A DNA stretch of 64,000 nt from Schistocerca nitens (Eukaryota; Arthropoda; Insecta; Orthoptera; Acrididae), in contig NC_064615.1 of NCBI RefSeq assembly GCF_023898315.1, positions 909,514,742 through 909,578,741 of the forward strand. The letters are read 5' to 3'. Below are positions 24,170 through 33,650 of this stretch, in pieces. Numbering within the stretch: position 1 is the first letter of the stretch; each line of letters starts with the position of its first letter. The notes under the pieces were generated by a model. That model searched no databases, was not told the origin of the DNA, and saw only the letters and a list, made by a program, of their open reading frames with translations. Both the position numbers and the translations under genes were made by a program.

Positions 24170-25930
24170 GTGTAAACGATAGTGTTTTCAGTTTGCTACA
24201 ATTTAGCAATCACCATAAAATACAGATACAGAGAATGTTTAAAAAAAAAGCCACTGTGATCACGGCTGAAGGCCTTACACTCCAAGAACGGCAATAAGTT
24301 AAGAATGTTTAAGAACTCGCTGCAATTTACAACTTACAGTTATTGAAATATTAAAGACAACTTACCACAAACACTGGAGAAGGCATCAGACGCCAGGAAT
24401 GGCAGTAAATAAGGTTTTAAGGCTTACTGCTAAAATACAAATACCAAATAGGATTTTAAAGCAAATGACCACAATCACGGATGAAGGCCTTACACGCCAA
24501 GAACGGCAATAACATAAAAAATTTTTGAAACTTCCTGTAAAACAGCAAATACAATGGCAAAAGTTAGTTAAAAAAAAAAAAAAACAAGCAACTGATCCAG
24601 ACGGTGCTCAAGGAATCGACCTCTAGGAAGGTCCGGCAACAAACACATTCGCGTCCGCAGCTCGTGGTCGTGTGGTAGCGTTCTCGCTTCCCGCGCCCGG
24701 GTTCCCGGGTTCGATTCCCGGCGGGGTCAGGAATTTTCTCTGCCTCGTGATGAGGTTAGTTAGGTTTAAGTAGATCTAAGTTCTAGGGGACTGATGACCA
24801 TAGATGTTAAGTCCCATAGGACTCAGAGCCATTTGAACCAAACACATTCGCGAGTGAAGAGATAGGCAGCCAAGAGTTGCATTCACAAGATGGTAACTCA
24901 GACTAGTGACAGTCTAATGAATGACTAATGATAATCTTGCTGAAGCTACCTGACGTGCGATAAACCAAATGCATCGATGGAACAATACGCCAAACCGGAA
25001 CCGTCGGTCTGCACCACGTCCCCAGAATACTGTGTTTAGAGCGCCCAGAACGAGAAAGGAGCCACTACCAGATTTCCGTCCGAGTCCACAAACCCGAAAA
25101 TCTGAACAAAGAAGTCACAGTACAGAACACCAGAAAAACTAACAGTAACTAAAACCACACCCGATTTGCGTGCGAGGCAAAACCGAAATGTAACCAACCA
25201 GAATCAGCAACCACACGCCATTGCGGAAACAATCGCAAAGCGAGCCAAAACCAAGTATCAAATGAGTGACATCAAATTCATTAGGCACACAACGCACACT
25301 GAACTCACTGTGACCACTCTTCACTGCTTTCTTAATTCACAGTTGAGTAACCACACCATCTAATCACTGAGCCGAGTGCTTTTAACACAGTAGGGTCTTC
25401 AAGTACTAAGCGGTATGCAGATCCACCAAACTGCACATGACGGCACGATGATAATCCGTAACAACATCACATATGTACTACGGGGCCCACATGGGTGACT
25501 GACTCCTCTCTACTTGGATTGAAATGCACTCGTCTTAGTGCTTGCTGGATTCGCTTTACGACGAGGTCGTGCACCCTTCCATCTGGCAGTCCATGCGCGC
25601 CGCCAGCGGTCCCGGCATGTTCTTGCACTGTGCGGACCTGGTTCCCCCTGAATCGCCAACCAAACTGCCTCACTCACCCGAAGCGGAAAAACAACGACGT
25701 CGCCACAAAGATAGGGAGACAGTTACTACATATCGATAACCGCCGCTGCTGTCACTAGCGGACAAGCAATGCTTGCGAAAAGAGTGGCGCCAGTCAAGAC
25801 GAGAAGAAGATAAACAATTGCAACCATGCCAACTAAAGGATACGGTCTGGCCTCCAACAGAGGGCGGAAACCTACAAACAGCACCAACGGGAGCCGCAGC
25901 AAAGCTCACTCACATTGTCTGCGTTGTTCT
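24170..25930. repeat. Unclassified dispersed repeat with three internal subunits
   Basis: Between 24240 and 24560 a unit of roughly 110 bases occurs three times with divergence. Each carries a version of GAAGGCCTTACACTCCAAG followed by AACGGCAATAA (about 24270, 24385 in degraded form, and 24490). A C/A-rich non-coding stretch follows to about 25900, ending with GGGAGCCGCAGCAAAGCTC. No coding domain is visible. A SINE lies at 24654-24839. The outer limits are estimates. Confidence 0.45.
24654..24839 (+). mobile_element. tRNA-derived SINE, family 2, copy 1
   Basis: The head differs from family 1. It has CTCGTGGTCGTGTGGTAGCG as the A-box side and GGGTTCGATTCCCGG as the B box, like a standard tRNA without a long variable arm. 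The tail is the same as in family 1: TTAGGTTTAAGTAG, GGGGACTGATGACC, AGTCCC and GAGCCATTTGAA. A perfect 13-base target duplication AAACACATTCGCG is at 24641-24653 and 24840-24852. Confidence 0.93.
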
Positions 25931-25970
25931 CAGTTGTCCAGCCCGCTGCAGTCGTTTACCTAACACGATA

Positions 25971-26001
25971 TTTCGACAGCGGACCTAGCCGTCTTCTTCA
26001 G
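25971..26001 (-). ncRNA. Hammerhead-ribozyme-like core
   Basis: The minus strand reads CTGAAGA, one base, then GACGGC-loop-GCTGTC (a 6-pair helix with one G-U), then GAAATATCGTG. This matches the hammerhead order CUGANGA - helix II - GAAA. The flanking DNA looks like an old Penelope-type fragment. Activity is not implied. Confidence 0.5.
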
Positions 26002-26134
26002 GGGAGACCCGTAGAATGAGCATCTTCGCTACATCGCTGTAACAAATACGTTTGGCCTCGTGCAGAATAGCATTTTTGGTGAGGGAGGGAGGGGGTTGGC
26101 ACCGTCTTGGTTCTCGGTTCCTATTTGAGCTAAA

Positions 26135-26345
26135 AACATGGGGTCAACATTTATTTAGCAAAGAAATTTGCCAAAAAGCCGTGCAAATTGAGAAGTTATT
26201 ATAGTTTTGCTAGCAGTTTCGGCAGTTCAATATGCCTTCTTCAGGCCCCATATGCACCTCTCAAAAATTATTGATTTGGCACACTGGGGCCATTTGTTTC
26301 TGGATGTCGTGAAACAGACTTTAGTCATCTTTAGCCAAAGATGAT
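26135..26345 (-). repeat. Single arm of the fold-back element family seen at 27655-28375
   Basis: It shares in order GTGCAAATTGAGAAGTTATT, CAGTTTCGG, TTCAATATGCC, TCTTCAGGC and CATATGCACCTCT with the left arm of the later fold-back. Only one arm is present here. Confidence 0.65.
26216..26244 (-). ncRNA. Hammerhead-ribozyme-like core
   Basis: The minus strand gives CTGAAGA, A, GGCA-loop-TGCC (4-pair helix II), then GAAAC. All core positions fit CUGANGA ... GAAA. It lies inside the fold-back arm at 26135-26345. Confidence 0.5.
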
Positions 26346-26965
26346 AATTGCGCTGAAATAAATGTTCGGCTAATGGCAACGTTTGTTATGTGCACTGTCC
26401 GGATTTTACACACAGAGAACACGTTCTGGGAGACTTTCGAAGCGCGCCACTCCTACACATTAAACGTACGAATCAGTGAAAACTTTTCATTAAGGTAGAT
26501 AAATGGATAAAGTCAAACCGAAAAATTTTAATCCAAAATTTTTATCCGTTGTCAAGGTACGATGCTTTAAAGTCGAGCTAAATGTAACAAGTAAAATTCA
26601 TTCTTACGTGAACTGAATTCGCGGAAACGGCTTAAAGTGATTCAAGTAAATAAAAAATACACTCTTACGATGAAATTGAAAACTTGCTTTCAAAACTCTG
26701 GCTTCATTCTGATTTTACTAGCAAATCGGTTCAAATTTTGTAAGAGGGTAGACAAATATATGTAATTAATTCTCCTGTTGTTTTGTGAAAGCTGTTATCC
26801 ATTGCCACAATGTAAGCAACATAGTTCGAAAGACAACAAAAGACATTTACCGGATCTGTACGTCCATCTTCTTAGCGATGGTCGCGGGGCTCGGCAGTTC
26901 CATTGAGGATGTCAAGTAAACACCTTTTAGCCGTCAATTCTCAACCTTATTTTGTTAGGTAACCA

Positions 26966-26988
26966 GTTTCGGATTACGCCATCTTCAG
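26966..26988 (-). ncRNA. Hammerhead-ribozyme-like core (left arm)
   Basis: The minus strand reads CTGAAGATGGCGTAATCCGA then AAC. The CUGANGA and GAAAC boxes are intact, but helix II is degraded compared with its partner at 27175-27203. Confidence 0.4.
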
Positions 26989-27174
26989 GCCCCTGACCGA
27001 CGTGTAGGAATAATCGACCTCGCTTGTGATCGAAGCAGGGGTCAGCAATACCCGCCGACGGCGGTGATGTTTCAAGTGGTCACTGTAGCAAGTAGATATC
27101 TACTAATTCCAGAATTTTTGGTCTCTGCTTCGATCACAAGCGAGGTCGATTATTCCTACATGTCGATCAGGAGC

Positions 27175-27203
27175 CTCAAGATGGCGTAATAAAGCGCCGA
27201 AAC
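27175..27203 (+). ncRNA. Hammerhead-ribozyme-like core (right arm)
   Basis: The plus strand reads CTCAAGA, T, GGCG-TAATAAAG-CGCC, GAAAC. Helix II (GGCG/CGCC) and GAAAC are intact. The first box has one change from CUGANGA. Confidence 0.45.
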
Positions 27204-27245
27204 TGCTTGACTGACGTTGAAATGTGTTTAACTTGACATCCATTT

Positions 27246-27360
27246 ACCGGATCAGTATGATATTGAAGTTCCTATGTTATTCCGGATATGGTGCAAAGTT
27301 CCTTCGGACAAGATTCATGTCCAAAGGAACAGGCACTGCGGCGAATATAGCCGCTATAAA
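27246..27360 (+). repeat. Direct-repeat unit, copy A
   Basis: It contains GATATTGAAGTTCCTATG, TTATTCCGGATATGGTGCAA and TTCCTTCGGACA. The last part forms a small hairpin with ATGTCCAAAGGAA. A diverged direct copy lies at 28384-28495, so the two flank the fold-back at 27655-28375. Confidence 0.6.
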
Positions 27361-27729
27361 ATTAATTAAATGTATTCGTAATTGCTAATACTGACAACCA
27401 TCAGCTGTACGATGGAAAGACGGCAGTGAAAATTTGTGCTGGATCGGAAATCAAACCCAAGTTTCCCGCTTTCACGAGCGTTCTCCTTAGCATTTGGGTT
27501 TCCATGCAAGATTCCCGGCCAGACGCAAACTTCCTTATATCGTCAACCACGTGTCGACTACCTGTGCTCGTACATCCATTATGTATATTGCTGTACAGTT
27601 CAGACATTTTGCTTGAAGTCTTTGTTGATACGTTGTTGACGCGGGACAGCGGATGGTCAAATATTTAACAAAGAAATTCTCCAGCAGCAGTGCAAATTGA
27701 GAAGTTATTTCATTTTATTTTCGCTACTA

Positions 27730-27758
27730 GTTTCTGCGTTTCAATATGCCGTCTTCAG
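27730..27758 (-). ncRNA. Hammerhead-ribozyme-like core (left arm)
   Basis: The minus strand has CTGAAGA, then CGGCATATTGAAACGCA, then GAAAC. The boxes are intact and helix II is weak. Confidence 0.35.
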
Positions 27759-27814
27759 GCTCCATATGCACCTCTTAAAAATTATCGATATAGGCAGTCG
27801 CTTCATGAATGAAA

Positions 27815-28212
27815 TGTCGTGTGGCTAGGGCCTCCCGTCGGGTAGACCGTTCGCCTGGTGCAGGTCTTTAAAGTTGACGCCACTTCGGCGACCTGCGCGT
27901 CGATGGGGATGAAATGATGATGATCAGGACAATACAACATCCAGTCCCTGGGCGGAGAAAATCTCCGACCCAGCCGGGAATCGAACCCGGGACCTTAGGA
28001 TTGACATTCCGTCGCGCTGACCACTTTTTTTTTTTTAATCTCATTTTGTTCGCTTTGGTTCGTTGCACCTGCTCGGGGCGGACGTCGTGAGACATCCATT
28101 TATGTTCGTTGTTGATCGATTGACTCAGTTTTGTTATTACAGAGAGCACGTAACCCTCTGACCGAACACGCTGAGCTACCGTGCCGGCTACTACTCAGCT
28201 ACCGGGGCCGGA
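27815..28212 (-). mobile_element. tRNA-derived SINE, family 3, itself interrupted by another SINE
   Basis: Read on the minus strand, it opens CCGGCCCCGGTAGCTGAGT, then continues across the inner insertion with GGTCAGCGCGACGGAATG and the B box GGGTTCGATTCCCGG. The body has GGGACTGGATGTTGTATTG and ends GGGAGGCCCTAGCCACACGA. A 16-base target duplication CGCTTCATGAATGAAA / CGCTTCGTGAATGAAA is at 27799-27814 and 28213-28228. Confidence 0.85.
28024..28190 (-). mobile_element. tRNA-derived SINE, family 4, with poly(A) tail
   Basis: On the minus strand the head is GCCGGCACGGTAGCTCAGCG with GTTCGGTCAGAGGGTTACG. The body is GACGTCCGCCCCGAGCAGGT and it ends AATGAGATT followed by a poly(A) tract (T run at 28026-28037 on the plus strand). 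It sits inside the family 3 SINE between its head and B box. The short duplication is imperfect (ACCACT / CTACT). Confidence 0.8.
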
Positions 28213-28262
28213 CGCTTCGTGAATGAAAGCACCTGAGAATATTTGAGAGGTACATATGAGGC

Positions 28263-28291
28263 CTGAGGATGTCACATTGAATTTCCGAAAC
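28263..28291 (+). ncRNA. Hammerhead-ribozyme-like core (right arm)
   Basis: The plus strand has CTGAGGA, T, GTCACATTGAATTTCC, GAAAC. Both boxes fit the consensus and helix II is eroded. Confidence 0.35.
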
Positions 28292-28383
28292 TGACAGCGA
28301 AAAAAAAATAACTTCTCTATTTTCACGGCTGTCTGGCGAATTTATTTGCTAAATAAAATTTTACTTCTAAGTCGGTTGCCCAG

Positions 28384-28495
28384 TGTCGGTGGATAAATAC
28401 GATATTGCAGTGCCTATGTTATTCCGAATGTGATGCAAGGTTTCTTTGGACACGCATGCACGTCAAATACAAATTTCCATTGTCGCCATTCCATT
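28384..28495 (+). repeat. Direct-repeat unit, copy B
   Basis: It matches copy A at 27246-27360 through GATATTGCAGTGCCTATG, TTATTCCGAATGTGATGCAA and TTTCTTTGGACACGC. Confidence 0.6.
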
Positions 28496-28859
28496 CTATA
28501 GATTTAATGTAATACCGGATCAGTCGTCGCCCAAGCAATAAAGTTCTACATCGGTTGCCAAGCTATGATGGTCTAATGTCAAGATTATGGTAGAGTAAAA
28601 GTAGTGGACCGGAATAAAAAATGCACCTCCCATAGCAGAAAAAAGGCGGATCTATGATGGGCAGAGTTACTCATGTAAAAGAAAATAACTAGCTACTCGA
28701 CTTATTTGGCAGCTCAAAGACATTTCAATCAAAACGTCTTGACATATGCACGCCTTTTTGCGAGTTAATCCTACTTCCCAAAGCGCAGTGAGCTCTCTTT
28801 GCTGCAAGCTGTTCGCACACCTGAATCTTGCAATTTATAGGCTGAAGTCCCCGATCCTG

Positions 28860-29062
28860 AGCCGGCCGAATTGGCCGAGCGGTTCTAGGCGCTACAGTCT
28901 GGAACCGCGCGACCGCTGCGGTCGCAGGTTTGAATCCTGCTTCGGGCATGGATGTGTGTGATGTCCTTAGGTTAGTTAGGTTTAAGTAGTTCTAAGTTCT
29001 AGGGGACTGATGACCTCAGCAGTTAAGTGCCATAGTGCTCAGAGCTATTTGAACAATTTGAA
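28860..29062 (+). mobile_element. tRNA-derived SINE, family 1, copy 7
   Basis: Head GCCGGCCGAATTGGCCGAGC, B box GGTTTGAATCC (one change from consensus), tail GGGGACTGATGACC...GAGCTATTTGAAC. A perfect 11-base target duplication CCCCGATCCTG is at 28849-28859 and 29063-29073. Confidence 0.93.
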
Positions 29063-29273
29063 CCCCGATCCTGTGCCCAAAATCCAGAATAGTCGCCAGC
29101 CACAGTAATGTAACATCATCTGGCTGGAGAGCATATATGTAATAGCTAATGAAGTTTCTCTGAGAGGATAAAATTTCTGTAAGTGGATTTATTCCTGGGG
29201 AGCGATAACATCATGTATCATATTCCTTTGCTTGACTCGATATTTTATATTACATTACATGGGTACTAATACT

Positions 29274-29300
29274 CATCATCATCATCATCATCATCATCAT
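29274..29300. repeat. (ATC)n microsatellite at the LINE 3' end
   Basis: Nine trinucleotide units lie directly beyond the last LINE base on the minus strand. A microsatellite terminus is usual for RTE-type elements. Confidence 0.9.
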
Positions 29301-30023
29301 TTAAGACTGATTATGCCTTTCAGCATTCAGTCTGGAGCATAGCCCCCTTATAAGATTCCTCCATGATCCCCTATTCAGTGCTAACATTGGTGCCTCTTCT
29401 GATGTTAAACCTATTACTTCAAAATCATTCTTAACCGAATCCAGGTACCTTCTCCTTGGTCTGCCCCGACTCCTCCTCCCCTCTACAGCTGAACCCATGA
29501 GTCTCTTGGGTAACCTTGCTTCGCCCATGCGTGTAACATGACCCGACCATCTAAGTCTGTTCGCCCTGACTGCTACATCTATAGAGTTCATTCCCAGTTT
29601 TTCTTTGATTTCCTCATTGTGGACACCCTCCTGCCATTGTTCCCATCTACTAGTACCTGCAATCATCCTAGCTACTTTCATATCCTTAACCTCAACCTTG
29701 TTGATAAGGTAACCTGAATCTACCCAGACTTCGTTCCCATACAACAAAGTTGGTCGAAAGATTGAACGGTGCACAGATTACTTAGTCTTGGTATTGACTT
29801 CCTTCTTGCAGAAGAGAGTAGATCGTAGCTGAGCGCTCACTGCATTAGCTTTGCTACACCTCACTTCCAGTTCTTTCACTATGTTGCCATCCTGTGAGAA
29901 TATGCATCCTAAGTACTTGAAACCGTCCACCTGTTCTAACTTTGTTCCTCCTATTTGGCACTCAATCCGTTTATATTTCTTTCCCACTGATATTACTTTC
30001 ATTTTGGAGATGCTAATCTTCAT
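29301..30023 (-). pseudogene. LINE ORF2 C-terminal domain
   Basis: The frame reads GGTKLEQVDGFKYLGCIFSQ, then after a stop at 29778 FRPTLLYGNEVWV, RLRWSGHVTRMGE, and GRRSRGRPRRRYLDSVKNDF. The K-Y-L-G block and the R-L-R-W-x-G-H-V...R-G-R-P-x-x-R-W/Y-x-D blocks follow the RT in RTE/L2-like elements. One frame carries all blocks apart from the nonsense codon. Confidence 0.75.
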
Positions 30024-31336
30024 ACCATTTCTGATCTAGCTTTGAAATATTACTTTGCAAACTTTCAATCGAATCTGCCATCACAACTAAGTCATCCGCA
30101 TATGCAAGACTGCCTATTCTATGTTCACATATCTTAATCTCACCCAGCCAGTCTATTGTTTTCAACATATGATCCATAAATAATATGAACAACAGTGGAG
30201 ACAGGTTGCAGCCTTGTCTTACCCCTGAAACTACTCTGAACCATGAACTCAATTTACCGTCAACTATAACTGCTGCCTGAGTATCCATGTAAAGACCTTT
30301 AATTCCTTGCGAAAGTTTGCCTCCTATTCCATAATCTCGTAGAACAGACAATAACTTCCTCCTGGGAACCCGGTCATATGCCTTTTCTAGATCTATAAAG
30401 CATAGATACAATTCCCTGTTCCACTCATAACACTTCTCCATTATTTGCCGTAAGCTAAAGATCTGGTCCTGACAACCTCTAAGAGGCCTAAACTCACACT
30501 GATTTTTATCCAATTGGTCCTCAACTAATACTCGCACTTTCCTTTCAACAATACCTGAGAAGATTTTACCCACAACGCTGATTAAAGAGATACTTCTGTA
30601 GTTGTTACAATCTTTTCTGTTTCCATGTTTAAAGATTGATTACTGCTTTTGTCCAGTCTGATGGAACCTGTCCCGACTCCCACGCCATTTCAATTATCCT
30701 GTATAGCCATTTAAGACCTGACATTCCACTGTATTTGATGAGTTCCGACTTAATTTCATCCACCCCAGCTGCTTTATTGCACTTCAATCTATTGACCATT
30801 TTCTCCACTTCCTCAAATGCGATCATATTTCCATCATCATTCCTATCCCATTCTACCTCGAAATCTGAAACATTACTGATCGTATTTTCACATACATTGA
30901 GCAACTCTTCAAAATATTCCCTCCATCTGCCCAAGGCATCCACAGGATTCACCAGCAGTTTTCCTGACCTATCCAAAATACTTGTCATCTCCTTCTTACC
31001 TCCCTTTCGAAGATTGCTAATTACACTCCAGAATGGTTTTCCAGCAGCTTGACCCATAGTCTCCAACCTGTTTCCAAAGTCTTCCCAAGATTTCTTCTTG
31101 GATGCTGCAATTATCTGTTTGGCTTTGTTGCTTTCTTCAACATAACTCTCGCTGTCTACCTGAGTTCTAGTATGTAGCCATTTTTGATAAGCCTTCTTTT
31201 TCCTTTTACAGGCTGCCTTGACTGTGTCATTCCACCAAGCTGTTTGCTTCATCCTACTTTTACACACTACTGTTCCACGACATTCTTTAGCCACTTCTAG
31301 TACTGTGTCCCTGTACCTTGTCCATTCCTTTTCCAA
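30013..31336 (-). pseudogene. LINE reverse transcriptase domain
   Basis: It starts with a linker (31336-30629) carrying NRLKCNKAAGVDEIKSELIK, then a frameshift near 30640. It continues FIDLEKAYDRVPRRKL (about 30410-30360), VVSGVRQGCNLSPLLF (about 30235-30185) and SLAYADDLVVM (about 30110-30078). The YADD box is intact. A second frameshift near 30020 separates it from the C-terminal domain. Catalytic residues are present, so the damage is modest and recent. Confidence 0.82.
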
Positions 31337-31579
31337 TGACTGTAATTGACTACATTCAACTAAATGGTACCTTTCTGAGATCGCTGTTATGTACTTGTGC
31401 CTGATTTCCTTATCCTGTTCTCCACTCTTATCCTCCTACATATGGACCTGACCTCCTGCACTTTCGGCCTCACAATTCCAATTCCACTGCACATTAAATA
31501 ATGATCAGTGTCATCAAAGAATCCCCTGAATACACGTGTGTCCCTAACAGCCTTCCTTAATTCCTGATCTGTTATTATA

Positions 31580-32348
31580 CAGGGTGTTGCAAAAAGGTAC
31601 GGCCAAACTTACAGGAAACATTCCTCACACACAAAGAAAGAAAATATGTTATGTGGACATCTGTCCGGAAACGCTTACTTTCCATGTTAGAGCTCATTTT
31701 ATTACTTCTCTTCAAATCACATTAATCATGGAATGGAAACACACAGCAACAGAACGTACCATAGTGACTTCAAACACTTTGTTACAGGAAATATTCAAAA
31801 TGTCCTTCGTTAGCGAGGATACATGCACCCACCCTCCATCGCATGGAATCCCTGATGCGCTGATGCAGCCCTGGAGAATGGCGTATTGTATCACAGCCGT
31901 CCACAATACGAGCACGAAGAATCTCTACATTTGGTACCGGAGTTGCGTAGACAAGAGCTTTCAAATGCCCCCATAAATGAAAGTCAAGAGGGTTGAGGTC
32001 AGGAGAGCGTGGAGGCCATGGAATTGGTCCGCCTCTACAAATCCATCGCTCACCGAATCTGTTGTTGAGAAGCGTACGAACACTTCGACTGAAATGTGCA
32101 GGAGCTCCATCGTGCATGAACCACATGTTGTGTCGTACTTGTAAAGGCACATGTTCTAGCAGTACAGGTAGAGTATTCCGTATGAAATCATGATAACGTG
32201 CTCCATTGAGCGTAGGTGGAAGAAACGAAAATGACCTCTAACATGGAAATTAAGCGTTTCCGGACACATGTCCACATAACATCTTTTCTTTATTTGTGTA
32301 TGAGGAATGTTTCCTGAAAGTTTGGCCCTACCTTTTTGTAACACCCTG
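31580..32348 (-). mobile_element. Internally deleted mariner-type element inserted in the LINE
   Basis: The ends are inverted repeats of at least 120 bases. The left starts CAGGGTGTTGCAAAAAGGTA and the right is its reverse complement with few changes. TA duplications are at 31578-31579 and 32349-32350. It is 769 bases, against about 1.2-1.3 kb for full elements. Removing it restores the LINE endonuclease frame after SVIDY. Confidence 0.9.
31782..32210 (-). pseudogene. Mariner-type transposase, C-terminal third only
   Basis: The frame begins inside the coding region (NGARYHDFIRNTLPVLLE) and contains the second catalytic Asp block FMHDGAPAHFS. It then has WPPRSPDLNPLDFHLWGHLK and runs to an open C terminus. 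The HTH and first catalytic Asp are missing through internal deletion. It is translatable from about 32210 to 31782 but cannot encode a transposase. Confidence 0.8.
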
Positions 32349-32962
32349 TATAGTCAATGACAGATCTGGTTCCCCTGCCTTCCCAAGTATACCGGTGAAT
32401 GTTCTTATGTTTAAAAAAGGAGTTTGTGATTACTAAGCCCATACTGGCACAGAAATCCAAGAGTTGTTTCCCGTTCCTGTTGGCCTCGATATCCTCTCCA
32501 AATTTACCCATAATCTTTTCATACCCTTCTGTTCGATTTCCAATCCTGGCGTTAAAATCAGCCATGAGCAGAACACTGGCCTTGTCCTTTACTCTAACAA
32601 CTACATCACTGAGTGCCTCATAAAAACTATCCATCTTATCTTGATCTGTCCCTTTACTATGCGAATATACAGACACAATCCTAATTTTCTTGCTAGACAC
32701 TGTCAAATCTATCCACATCAGTCGTTCGGTTACATACCTTATTGCAACTACTTTCTTTCCTGATGTAAAGCCCTACACCCCATTGTGTTATTCCTGCTTT
32801 GACTCCTGACAGGTAGACCTTGTATTCTCCCACTTCCTCTTCTTTCTCTCCCCTTACCCGAATGTCACTAACAGCTAAAACGTCCAGCCCCATATTACTT
32901 GCAGCCTCTGCCAGCTCTACCTTCTTCCCAGAGTAGCCCCCATTGATATTAATAGCTCCCAT
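32290..32962 (-). pseudogene. LINE APE-type endonuclease, interrupted
   Basis: It begins MGAININGG and LDVLAVSDIRVRGE, continues ITQWGVGLYIRKES, then after a one-base shift near 32700 MWIDLTVSSKKIRIVSVYSH, LMADFNARIGNR, and HRYTWEGRGTRSVIDY. The D-x-N in MADFNARIG and the T-W-E-G...S-V-I-D-Y ending are endonuclease motifs. The mariner at 31580-32348 cuts in right after SVIDY. Confidence 0.8.
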
Positions 32963-33650
32963 CTCATTACCATTTGTTTGCCAAGTCGTTTCTTAGGAGT
33001 CCCTGGTTTGTCAGTTAGAGGTGGGACTCCGTCACCTCCAAAGGTCCGAGGCATTTTGTTCTGATTGTTGCCAGCATCATATTTAAAGTACCAGGGAAGC
33101 AGGTTGCTAGCCTTACTTGCCCCTTGTCCCATTGGGTTTTACCCGTAACGGCTGAGGGACTAACCGGTGGATTTGGTAGTCTTTGCCGTATGAGCACAAA
33201 GGTGACCACGACTCAGAATATGTCCGAGATGCCCAGCCTTATTCCAAAGTAACTGGTATCCCGACTGTCGGGACCACTTACTTGGCCACTCATACGTTGC
33301 CCGTGGTTCATGAACTAGGACATGACTACAAGAACCCACACCCTAAAAAGTAAAAAAAGCGCGAATATGTCAAAATGTTTTTTGATTGAAAGGTCTTTGA
33401 AGCTGCTAGATAAGTCGAAAAGCTGGTTCCCTTTCTTTCACGTTGTAACACGCACGGGGGTACAACTGGAGGGGGACCCTTTAAACTGTCCTCGCTTTGA
33501 CCGTGCGCCCTGTCCAGGCCACGTACCTGGTACTCCCGTGGCGGTCGTATCATAGTCGGGTATAGTGGTCCGGGGGGACGCGATTGGAGAAGGCTGGCCC
33601 AGGACTCTGGTCCCTCAGTTCTTCTAGCGCTCCCGTGTTGAAACACGCTT

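Larger units (their letters stand above)
26909..27242. repeat. Fold-back (hairpin) element, Penelope-like arms
   Basis: The left arm starts GGATGTCAAGTAAACACC and contains CAGTTTCGG, TTACGCCATCTTCAGG and AATCGACCTCGCTTGTGATC (about 27008-27027). The right arm is its reverse complement, with GATCACAAGCGAGGTCGATT (about 27132) and ending AACTTGACATCC at 27242. The arms are about 120-140 bases and the loop about 80. Each arm carries a hammerhead-like core on the outward-reading strand. Confidence 0.75.
27655..28375. repeat. Fold-back element interrupted by nested SINEs
   Basis: The left arm (27655-27798) and right arm (28229-28375) are inverted copies. The first runs AGTGCAAATTGAGAAGTTAT ... 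TCTTCAGGCTCCATATG. The second reads CATATGAGGCCTGAGGATG ... AACTTCTCTATTTTCACGGC. The SINE pair at 27815-28212 sits in the loop. Both arms carry hammerhead-like boxes, on opposite strands. Confidence 0.72.
29274..33650 (-). mobile_element. Non-LTR retrotransposon (RTE-like) with ATG/ATC microsatellite 3' end
   Basis: A long LINE reads right to left. About 33650-32970 is a 5' leader with two short frames. An APE-type endonuclease follows (32962-32290), then a linker, a reverse transcriptase (31336-30013) and a C-terminal domain (30023-29301), ending at an (ATC)n run. Frameshifts lie near 32700, 30640 and 30020, and an in-frame stop is at 29778. A deleted mariner sits at 31580-32348. The short-repeat 3' end and the endonuclease-RT layout resemble RTE-type LINEs; the clade is inferred. 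Confidence 0.75.

Noticed and set aside
30636-31052. 138-codon plus-strand frame
   Set aside because: It is antisense to the LINE reverse transcriptase linker.
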